Source: Sphingobacteriia bacterium (lineage in GTDB: Bacteria > Bacteroidota > Bacteroidia > UBA7662). Taken from it: 34,071 nt of DNA. Position 1 is the first letter of the stretch; every line of letters starts with the position of its first letter. The DNA is taken from assembly GCA_009927485.1 (NCBI GenBank), contig RFMW01000189.1:1-34071 (forward strand), written 5' to 3'. Under the pieces are notes generated by a model. That model had not been told where the DNA came from, made no database searches, and saw nothing but the letters and a program-made list of their open reading frames with translations. Made by a program: the position numbers and the translations under genes. This document shows positions 8,437 through 15,228 of the stretch, piece by piece.

Positions 8437-9605
8437 GGTAGGGTAATGGCTTGTCCGTCGTTGAGATCGTTATAACCGGTCGTAATGATGCGGTCTCCGG
8501 CTTTCAGGCCTTGGAGGATTTCGGTTTCTATTCCGTTGGAGCGACCCACTGTTACCGAAACACGGGTTGCCTTGAGGCTAGCGCCTTCTCCTTGGGCAAT
8601 CATCACAAAAGGACCTTCTTCGGAGTTTTGCAAAAGGTTAACGGGGACTTTGATGGCCTTGTTGCTGTTGTAATCGTTGATTTTCATTCCGACGATCATG
8701 TTGGGGCGGTACAAGCCGTTGCGGTTGTTCAAGGGAACCTCGGCTCGGAACGTACGGTTCAGGGCACTAATCGAACGCGCAACGTACGCTATTCGGCCCT
8801 GGGTGCTCGTGTTGAGGTCTTTGAACTCGAGGTCCACGTTAGCCCCTTCGCGTACCCGGCTTACATAGCTCTCGGACAAATCGGTGATCACGCGCAGGTC
8901 GTCAAAATTAACAACCCGAACGGCCGGCATGCCCATGGCCGTTGATTGGCCTAGTTTGAGATAAACCTGGTCCACCGTCCCGCTGACAGGTGCTTTGATG
9001 CGGGTCATATCCAGTTGGGATTGCACCGTGGCCAAACGCCTTTCCAGGCTTTCCTTCTGGTTTTTGGCACTAAGGTATTGGACTTCGGAGCCGATATTCT
9101 GTTTCCAAAGATTGGCTTGTTTGGTGTACAACTGTTGAGCAAAATCCAATTGCCCTTTGATTTCTTCGATGCTTTGGAGGAGCACTGTTTGATCCAATTC
9201 GGCCAGAACTTGGCCTTTGGTGACTTTTTGCCCTTCTTTTACTTTGATGTTACGAACAACACCCATGCCTTCGGCCGTGACCTCGATGCTTTGACGGGCG
9301 TCCACGGTTCCCTGAATTTCAACCCAGGTGCGGAATGGGCCCTCTTCGAGGGTTAGGGCTTGAACCAATTTGGTTTTGACGTTCGCCGCCGCCGATTCAG
9401 GAGATTTGGAACCGCCTATGCGGAGTTCTTGCTGAAGCTTTTGAATTTCAGCGCCAATCCGGACTTGTTCGGCTTGGAGTTCTTGGAGGCGGGTAGCAGG
9501 GTCCTTGGTTTCTTGGCCACCGCAAGCGATGATTAAGGCGGACGTGAGTCCCAGGAATAAGCCCAGGAAGGGACGTTGGTTGCAAGTTGGAAACATAAAT
9601 TTCAT
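8433..9605 (-). CDS. Efflux adaptor lipoprotein (HlyD/AcrA family)
   Basis: The 390-aa periplasmic membrane-fusion subunit bridges the RND pump and outer-membrane channel. The N-terminus is a lipoprotein signal with lipobox LIIAC, Cys at about residue 28. A short coiled-coil (RLQELQAEQVRIGAEIQKLQ) follows the signal. Next come the lipoyl half-motif VRNIKVKEGQKVTKGQVLAEL, an alpha-hairpin (about 135-200), the second lipoyl half RIKAPVSGTVDQVYLKLGQ, and beta-barrel and membrane-proximal domains. Position 19 bases after the TolC-like gene, with a 4-base overlap with the pump gene, makes its partner assignment firm. Confidence 0.96.
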   Translation of the reverse strand: MKFMFPTCNQRPFLGLFLGLTSALIIACGGQETKDPATRLQELQAEQVRIGAEIQKLQQELRIGGSKSPESAAANVKTKLVQALTLEEGPFRTWVEIQGTVDARQSIEVTAEGMGVVRNIKVKEGQKVTKGQVLAELDQTVLLQSIEEIKGQLDFAQQLYTKQANLWKQNIGSEVQYLSAKNQKESLERRLATVQSQLDMTRIKAPVSGTVDQVYLKLGQSTAMGMPAVRVVNFDDLRVITDLSESYVSRVREGANVDLEFKDLNTSTQGRIAYVARSISALNRTFRAEVPLNNRNGLYRPNMIVGMKINDYNSNKAIKVPVNLLQNSEEGPFVMIAQGEGASLKATRVSVTVGRSNGIETEILQGLKAGDRIITTGYNDLNDGQAITLP

Positions 9606-9624
9606 AAGGGTTGGGAGTAGGGTT

Positions 9625-11034
9625 TTATTCGTTGATGCCGGTTAGTTTGCCGCTGGCTTTGAGGTAATCAACCTTGGCGATATAGTATTCGTAAAGACTG
9701 TTGAAATAGGCGGCCTGCGCTTCGCGGTAGCCGGCCTCGGCTTGGATAACCTCCAGGTTGGAGCCAACCCCTTCGCGGTATTTGATGCGGGTGGTCTCCA
9801 AAATATCGCGGCTCAAATCCTGATTCTTTACCTGTTGCTTGAGCGAAGCGATTGCGTTTTGAACGCCCATCAAGGCCTGGTCTTGTTGCAACTTTGAGCT
9901 CTGCAAGAATTGGAAAAGCAGACGTTCGTTCTTGATTTTTTCGATACGCTTTTGTTGAATTTTGTATCTTTTGTTGAAAGAATCAAAGAGACTCCAATTG
10001 ATTCCCAAACCAACTGATCCGTAAGCGAACCAATTACCGCCCGGATCAAGAACTTGGTTGAACTGACTCGCCCCTGCCAAGGCGCCTCGTTGCACCTGCA
10101 ATCCGACGGAAGGTAGGTAACCAGCTTGTAAATTTTTGATTTCCAAGTCGTTGCCCTTTATTTGCAATTCCAGAAGCGAGGCCTCTGGCCTGGCTTTGAA
10201 GGATTCGAGATCGCGGTAAGACGGGGGGATGGCTTCGTTGGTGATGAGGGGGATGTCCACCAAACGTTCACTGAGCAGCAGGGTATCGCCTAAGGGATAG
10301 CCCATTTGGAATTTGAGCAATTGCAGAGCAAGGACTCTGAGCTGTGCGATTTTGGCAGTTTCGGTGAGCAATTGATTGCGTTGCAATTCAACACGCTGCA
10401 CGTCCAATCGCTCAATGATTCCATTCTCCAACATGATTTTCATCTCCAACAACGCCGAGTCCAATCGAACCAGACTTGCTTCCAACAGGTCCTCCCGATG
10501 TTGACCAACCAAGACTCCATAATAGGCTTTTTGGATGTTTTCGGAGATTTGGGCATGGGTCATTTCTCGGCTCTTGATGGCGATTTGCGCAAAGGTTTGC
10601 GCTGCTTTGAGGCCGACCAGGTAAGAACCATCAAAGAGCAATTGACTCAAGGTAACATTCGTATTACCACCGTATTGGGGTTGAAACTCCAGGGCAAGGG
10701 GTCCCGGTGGGGCATTGGGGTTGAATAAGCGCCCGTCAGGAATGATTACCTTTTGGATGATGAAATTGTCAGTGACGCCGTATGAGCCGCGGACTTGGGG
10801 TAATCCAATGGAGGTGATTTCCCGAATGCGGGCTTTGGAGGACAGGATATCTTCGCTGGCGTTGAGCGAGGCCGTGTGATGATCGATCCCGTACTGGATG
10901 GCTTCGGAAAGCGTAAATGGTTTGGAACTTGGGGATTGTGCCCGGACTTCCATGCTGAGGAATCCAAGATGTACAATTATCCCTGCGATGCCCATCACCA
11001 TGGGTGTAAAACTGCGTTTGGAGAAAAGTTGCAT
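9625..11034 (-). CDS. TolC-family outer-membrane efflux channel
   Basis: The start chosen at 11034 (MQLFSKRSFT) gives 469 aa with a signal peptide whose hydrophobic core is followed by the AxA-like site VRA before QSPSSKPFTL. The longer in-frame start at 11100 would overlap tetR and prefix non-signal residues. Two OEP repeats are visible: FTLSEAIQYGIDHHTASLNA near the N-terminus, and a second half with long amphipathic helices, QNQDLSRDILETTRIKYREGVG and VIQAEAGYREAQAAYFNSLYEY, which is the TolC C-terminal signature. It forms the trimeric outer-membrane exit duct for the pump. It lies 26 bases after tetR and 19 bases before the adaptor. Confidence 0.95.
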   Translation of the reverse strand: MQLFSKRSFTPMVMGIAGIIVHLGFLSMEVRAQSPSSKPFTLSEAIQYGIDHHTASLNASEDILSSKARIREITSIGLPQVRGSYGVTDNFIIQKVIIPDGRLFNPNAPPGPLALEFQPQYGGNTNVTLSQLLFDGSYLVGLKAAQTFAQIAIKSREMTHAQISENIQKAYYGVLVGQHREDLLEASLVRLDSALLEMKIMLENGIIERLDVQRVELQRNQLLTETAKIAQLRVLALQLLKFQMGYPLGDTLLLSERLVDIPLITNEAIPPSYRDLESFKARPEASLLELQIKGNDLEIKNLQAGYLPSVGLQVQRGALAGASQFNQVLDPGGNWFAYGSVGLGINWSLFDSFNKRYKIQQKRIEKIKNERLLFQFLQSSKLQQDQALMGVQNAIASLKQQVKNQDLSRDILETTRIKYREGVGSNLEVIQAEAGYREAQAAYFNSLYEYYIAKVDYLKASGKLTGINE

Positions 11035-11060
11035 AGGGTAAGATTGCGTTGTGGGCAGAT

Positions 11061-11678
11061 TTAAGGTTGCAGATTCATTTGAGCCTTGGTGTTGTTCCAT
11101 ACTTCCAGGCCTTGGGAAGTGGTAATGCCACCGACGAAAACTTCCATGATGTTGTGGAATACGGTCGCAAGAGGACGATCGAGGTGACTGAAAACCACAG
11201 GATCCAAGAGCAAGTTGGTATGCTGAAGGTGCATGATGCTGACCACGGAAGGGTCAATTTCTTGTCGAATCAGACCTTCGTGCTGACCCCTTTCGATAAG
11301 GCGTTTGAAAATCTCAACGATTTCCTCCTTCCGGTAACGTTCCAGCTCCATCCACAGTTCGGGATAGGATTTCTGGAGGTCGAACAAGATGGTTGGGGTA
11401 AGGTTACGCATTTTCTGAAAGCCAATGGCTGCCATTCGGATAAGCTTCGCGATGGCATTTTCGTGATTTCGATCCAAGGCCGCCATTTCGCTCCGATGCT
11501 CATCCAGGAACCCTCCCAGGACGGAGTGGACCAGGACCTTCTTGTCCGCATAATTCTCGTAGATGGTTTTCTTGGAGCAGCCTAATTGCTTGGCCAATTC
11601 GTCCATGGTCATGCTCTTGAGCCCGTATCGGAAAAACAATTCCCGGACGGTGTGGATGTGGGTAGGAGCTAAGGACAT
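11061..11678 (-). CDS. TetR-family transcriptional regulator
   Basis: A 205-aa DNA-binding repressor. The N-terminal helix-turn-helix (about residues 8-52) has the family pattern FFRYGLKSMTMDELAKQLGCSKKTIYENYADKK in overlapping short blocks (SMTMDELA, KKTIYENY). The C-terminal ligand-binding part is all-helical and unique to each member. It is the first gene of the efflux operon, as is typical for autoregulated RND systems. A perfect inverted repeat sits upstream at 11703-11725. The inducer cannot be deduced. Confidence 0.95.
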   Translation of the reverse strand: MSLAPTHIHTVRELFFRYGLKSMTMDELAKQLGCSKKTIYENYADKKVLVHSVLGGFLDEHRSEMAALDRNHENAIAKLIRMAAIGFQKMRNLTPTILFDLQKSYPELWMELERYRKEEIVEIFKRLIERGQHEGLIRQEIDPSVVSIMHLQHTNLLLDPVVFSHLDRPLATVFHNIMEVFVGGITTSQGLEVWNNTKAQMNLQP

Positions 11679-11686
11679 TGGTGGCG

Positions 11687-11694
11687 CGAAAGTA
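11687..11694 (-). promoter_or_regulatory. Candidate -7 element of the tetR-efflux operon
   Basis: Read on the minus strand this is TACTTTCG, one mismatch from TAnnTTTG, and it ends 8 bases before the tetR ATG. This predicts a very short or absent leader. The inverted repeat at 11703-11725 falls where the -33 contact would lie, as expected for a repressor operator. Confidence 0.4.
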
Positions 11695-11702
11695 TAGAAA
11701 CT

Positions 11703-11725
11703 TTGAAAACAAAAAAAGTTTTCAA
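11703..11725. promoter_or_regulatory. Perfect inverted repeat, probable TetR operator
   Basis: TTGAAAAC - seven A - GTTTTCAA: two perfect 8-bp arms around a 7-bp A tract, 23 bp overall. It lies in the 81-base gap between divergent tetR and mnmH. It covers the probable -33 zones of both the tetR promoter and the mnmH promoter. The size and position fit a TetR-dimer operator. It could alternatively form a weak transcript hairpin, but it has no U-run beyond it. Confidence 0.62.
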
Positions 11726-11745
11726 GATTAAATTTTTATAGCCCT

Positions 11746-11753
11746 TAAATTTG
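11746..11753 (+). promoter_or_regulatory. Candidate -7 element of the mnmH-selD-helicase operon
   Basis: TAAATTTG is a perfect TAnnTTTG match ending 6 bases before the ATG at 11760. Transcription would start at or next to the start codon. No clear TTTG is present 19-20 bases upstream; the inverted repeat occupies that place. Confidence 0.45.
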
Positions 11754-11759
11754 ACCACT

Positions 11760-12860
11760 ATGCGCAGCACTATCGAGGAAACCGCGCCAATTGGGGTGTG
11801 GCTGGACGTCCGTTCGCCTGCTGAATTTGCGCAAGGCCATATTCCGGGTGCCCTGTCCTTGCCCCTTTTTACCGATGCAGAAAGGCATCAGGTTGGCCTA
11901 TGTTTCAAAGAAAAGGGTCCCCGTGAAGCGGTGGACCTTGCTTGGCTTTATGTCGGCCCCAAGGTTCCTGAATTGCTGAAAGCCATTCATGTCCTGTCGT
12001 CCAAGGTAGGTATCGAGCCTATCACCAAGGGAGATAACCTCGGAAAGGTTGCTCCAATCTGGAAGGTGTATTGCTGGCGTGGGGGTCAACGGTCGATGGG
12101 CATGGAGATGCTCCTCAAACAAGCCGGTTATCCGGTCTTTCGATACCCAGGGGGGTACAAGGCCTGGCGTCAACGCATGGAAACCCTTTGGGCCTTGCCT
12201 TGGCAATGGAGGGTGGTTGGTGGCAGCACGGGTTCCGGCAAAACGACGTTGTTGAAGGAGCTCAAGGAGGCCGGTGAACAGGTCTTGGATTTGGAAAATT
12301 TGGCATCGCATTTGGGCTCTGCCTTTGGCGAACTCGGGCAAAAGCCACAGCCCAGCCAGGAACATTTTATGAATCTTTTGGCGGAATCTTTGAGCCTACT
12401 GGACCTGAAGCGCCCGGTTTGGGTCGAAAGCGAAAGCCGACAAATCGGCAAGGTTCATATCCCTTCCGCACTTTATGAATCGCTGCACAAGGCGCCGTAC
12501 TTTCGCCTTCAACGCAGCATGGACCTTCGAATGCAGAATTTGTTAAATTCCTATGGCCTTGAAGATAAAAATGCTTTACGATCTGCCTTTCTCAAAATCG
12601 AGCGTAAGATGGGCCCGCAGTATTGCCAACAGGCCTTGGCTTTCCTTGAGCAGGGTGACTTGAAATCTGCTGCGGAATTAGCGTTGAAGTATTATGACCG
12701 CACCTACCAGCATGCATTCATGCAAAGACCTTGTCCACAATGTGTTGCAAATTTGCAAACGGATGCCAAGGGCAGGCGTCTGCTTGATTTGCTTCTTCGA
12801 ACCTCGGCCAGGCTGTTCCCATTGCCCTCAACTCCGCCCCCTGAAAATCGTATTTCATGA
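11760..12860 (+). CDS. mnmH: tRNA 2-selenouridine synthase
   Basis: Also called SelU/YbbB. It replaces the sulfur of wobble 2-thiouridine in tRNAs for Lys, Glu and Gln with selenium, using selenophosphate. The 366-aa protein has an N-terminal rhodanese domain (about 1-140) with the catalytic Cys105 in YCWRGGQRS. It is followed by a P-loop domain with GGSTGSGKTT (about 154-163). Both are diagnostic for the family. The ATG at 11760 is preferred over the TTG at 11751, which lies inside the probable promoter box. It overlaps selD by 4 bases, so the enzyme and its substrate supplier are co-translated. Confidence 0.96.
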   Translation: MRSTIEETAPIGVWLDVRSPAEFAQGHIPGALSLPLFTDAERHQVGLCFKEKGPREAVDLAWLYVGPKVPELLKAIHVLSSKVGIEPITKGDNLGKVAPIWKVYCWRGGQRSMGMEMLLKQAGYPVFRYPGGYKAWRQRMETLWALPWQWRVVGGSTGSGKTTLLKELKEAGEQVLDLENLASHLGSAFGELGQKPQPSQEHFMNLLAESLSLLDLKRPVWVESESRQIGKVHIPSALYESLHKAPYFRLQRSMDLRMQNLLNSYGLEDKNALRSAFLKIERKMGPQYCQQALAFLEQGDLKSAAELALKYYDRTYQHAFMQRPCPQCVANLQTDAKGRRLLDLLLRTSARLFPLPSTPPPENRIS

Positions 12861-13918
12861 ACCAAACCCCTAAGGATAAGGCTCGTTTGACCCAATGGGC
12901 TAAGGCATCGGGCTGCGGTTGCAAAATGCCTCCTGCTCAACTCAAGGCGTTGTTATCCGGCCTTGAACGAAGTCAATATTCGGAGTTAAGGGTGGGATTT
13001 GAGCATTCCGACGATGCTGCAGCTCTCAGAATTCCCGGCACCAATCAATTGTTGTTATCTACCGCAGATTTTTTCAGTCCTATCGTGGACAATCCCTATG
13101 ATTTTGGTAGGGTGGCCGCTGCGAATGCCTTGAGTGACATTTATGCCATGGGCGGAAGGCCGTGCTTGGCCCTGGGATTGTTGGCATGGCCGGTACAGGA
13201 ATTGGGCTTGGATTCCGCAGCCGAGGTGATGCGTGGTGCACAAGATCTTTGCAACGAGGAGCGTGTGCCGTTGGCAGGGGGGCATAGCATTGTCTCCGAA
13301 GAGCCGTTTTTTGGTTTGTCGGTCCAAGGTTTAGTGGCCGAGGAGCACCTCAAAACCAACCAAGGCGCAAGACCCGGGGACCTCTTGTACCTCACCAAGC
13401 CGTTGGGATCGGGGATTATGGCCGCCGCCTTGCGCAAAGGGCTTTTGGAGACCCCGGATTATTACGGTTTGTTGGAACAATTGTCGGTGGTCAATCGGTC
13501 CGGAGCCAGCTTGGCATGCTTGGAGGAGGTCCATGCGATGACAGATCTTACCGGTTTTGGGCTCTTGGGTCACGGGTTGGAAATGCTGGGACCTGCCAGC
13601 GGCTTGGATTTATGGACCGATCATGTACCCCTTTTGGTGGGGTTGGAGCATTATTTGGAACAAAATATTTTGCCGGATCAATGTTATCGCAACTGGAACC
13701 ACGTGGAATCCCGGGTTTTTGGCATGGAAGGTCCTGATTTTGCTTGGCTCTGCGATCCCCAAACCAACGGAGGCCTGTTGATTGCCGTTCATCCTTCCGC
13801 CTCCCTTCGGGTGGAGATGGTTTTGGAGCAAGCAGGGGTTAAGGCCTATGCCATTGGAAGTTTTCAGAATGAAACGGAAGGTATTCGTTGCACACGGTCC
13901 GTACCTTCGGCCCCGTAA
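12857..13918 (+). CDS. selD: Selenophosphate synthase (selenide, water dikinase)
   Basis: Makes monoselenophosphate from selenide and ATP. The 353-aa protein has the active-site motif SGCGCK, with Cys20 (the position that is Sec in some species) and Lys23. It also has ANALSDIYAMGG, LAGGHSI and the C-terminal CDPQTNGGLL signature. Its overlap with mnmH (ATGA at 12857-12860) indicates selenium is used for tRNA selenouridine. No selA, selB or selC is in this window, so use for selenocysteine cannot be judged. The stop at 13916-13918 shares one base with the next start (TAATG). Confidence 0.97.
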   Translation: MNQTPKDKARLTQWAKASGCGCKMPPAQLKALLSGLERSQYSELRVGFEHSDDAAALRIPGTNQLLLSTADFFSPIVDNPYDFGRVAAANALSDIYAMGGRPCLALGLLAWPVQELGLDSAAEVMRGAQDLCNEERVPLAGGHSIVSEEPFFGLSVQGLVAEEHLKTNQGARPGDLLYLTKPLGSGIMAAALRKGLLETPDYYGLLEQLSVVNRSGASLACLEEVHAMTDLTGFGLLGHGLEMLGPASGLDLWTDHVPLLVGLEHYLEQNILPDQCYRNWNHVESRVFGMEGPDFAWLCDPQTNGGLLIAVHPSASLRVEMVLEQAGVKAYAIGSFQNETEGIRCTRSVPSAP

Positions 13919-15114
13919 TGAACGATGAAATTGGTTTTGACCGCTTTGGCCTGCATCCGGATGTGCTGGACGGCTTGGTAGCTATGGGTTTTCGAAAGCC
14001 CAGTCCTGTGCAGGAGCAGGCGATCCCCTTAATCCTGGACGGTCGTGACCTCATCGCCTGCGCTCAGACCGGGACGGGGAAAACGGCGGCCTTTGTCTTG
14101 CCGCTGATTGATCATCTCATCGATTTGGACGATAGGCATTTGAGCGCTCTGATTTTGACCCCAACCAGGGAATTGGCCTTGCAGATTGACCAGCAAATTG
14201 AAGGTTTATCGTATTACAGTCCGATTTCTTCCATTCCCATATACGGAGGCGGTGACGGAGCCTTATGGGATCAACAGCACAAAGCCCTTCGTCAAGGGGC
14301 GGATCTGGTCGTCGCTACCCCTGGCCGCTTGTGGTCCTTTATGGCTACCGGGAATTTTCAATTTGATCGCCTCCGTTACCTCATTTTGGACGAAGCGGAT
14401 CGTATGCTCGATATGGGTTTTCTCGAAGATATCATGCGTATTGTGGCCAGGCTTCCCAAAGAACGTCAAACCCTGATGTTCTCGGCGACGATGCCGGATC
14501 GGATCCGGCAATTGGCCGGTTCAATCTTAAAGGATCCAGCGCAGGTGAGCATCGCGGTGTCCAGACCCGCGGATAAGATTGAACAAATGGCATTGCAGGT
14601 GATGGATGATCGCAAACTGGAGGTTTTGTTGGCGTTGCTGGCTGAATTCCCTTTTCGTTCAGCGCTCATCTTTTGTTCGTCCAAAGACAAAGTCAAACAG
14701 CTGCATCAAACGCTGCGCAAATCAGGAGTCGTGAACGAGGCTTTCCATTCCGATCTGGAGCAGCAGGTGAGAGAGGAGATCATGAGGGGATTCAAGGCGG
14801 GGAGGCTTCCCGTTCTGGTCGGTACCGATGTGTTATCCAGGGGAATCGACGTGGACAATATAGATTTGGTCATTAATTACGATGTGCCACCGGATCCAGA
14901 AGATTATGTTCATCGGATTGGTCGTACCGGGAGGGCAGAACGCAACGGACGTTCCATTACCATGGTCAATCCCATGGATCTTCGCCGATGGAAGCGTATC
15001 GAAGAGCTTGTGGGACGCGCTCTCCCTTGGACCGAAAGACCCTTGTCCGGGTGGATTGGTCCTCCACAACAGAAATCAAGCCGGCAACGCGCTCCAAAAA
15101 GAAAGAAAAAATAG
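13918..15114 (+). CDS. DEAD-box ATP-dependent RNA helicase (RhlE-like)
   Basis: A 398-aa protein starting at the ATG that overlaps the selD stop by one base; an upstream start at 13888 would lie inside selD. Motifs in order are the Q motif (GFRKPSPVQEQAIP), I AQTGTGKT (about 49-56), Ia PTRELALQ, II DEAD in LILDEADRMLDMGF, III SAT, V GTDVLSRGIDV and VI HRIGRTGR, then a short basic tail ending PKRKKK. It unwinds short RNA duplexes, usually in ribosome assembly or mRNA decay. Being the third gene of a selenium-tRNA operon is unusual and may only reflect co-transcription. Confidence 0.96.
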   Translation: MNDEIGFDRFGLHPDVLDGLVAMGFRKPSPVQEQAIPLILDGRDLIACAQTGTGKTAAFVLPLIDHLIDLDDRHLSALILTPTRELALQIDQQIEGLSYYSPISSIPIYGGGDGALWDQQHKALRQGADLVVATPGRLWSFMATGNFQFDRLRYLILDEADRMLDMGFLEDIMRIVARLPKERQTLMFSATMPDRIRQLAGSILKDPAQVSIAVSRPADKIEQMALQVMDDRKLEVLLALLAEFPFRSALIFCSSKDKVKQLHQTLRKSGVVNEAFHSDLEQQVREEIMRGFKAGRLPVLVGTDVLSRGIDVDNIDLVINYDVPPDPEDYVHRIGRTGRAERNGRSITMVNPMDLRRWKRIEELVGRALPWTERPLSGWIGPPQQKSSRQRAPKRKKK

Positions 15115-15178
15115 GGGTTCCATTTCGAATAGCCATTATTTATAATAGCTGTTTGGCCTGCAGAAACTCTCCATGATT

Positions 15179-15210
15179 TTTGTTCAATTTGGGCAATGAA
15201 TTTATATTTG
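15179..15210 (+). promoter_or_regulatory. Bacteroidota-type promoter of the caspase locus
   Basis: TTTG (15179-15182), a 20-base spacer, then TATATTTG (15203-15210) match the TTTG / TAnnTTTG consensus exactly. The start site should fall near 15216, leaving a 12-base leader to the ATG at 15229. This is the best promoter match in the window. Confidence 0.72.
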
Positions 15211-15228
15211 TAACGTAACTTAGAACGG

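Noticed and set aside
15135-15146. ATTATTTATAAT palindrome after the helicase as a terminator
   Set aside because: It is a short AT-only stem with a 2-base loop and no U-run following; too weak to call.
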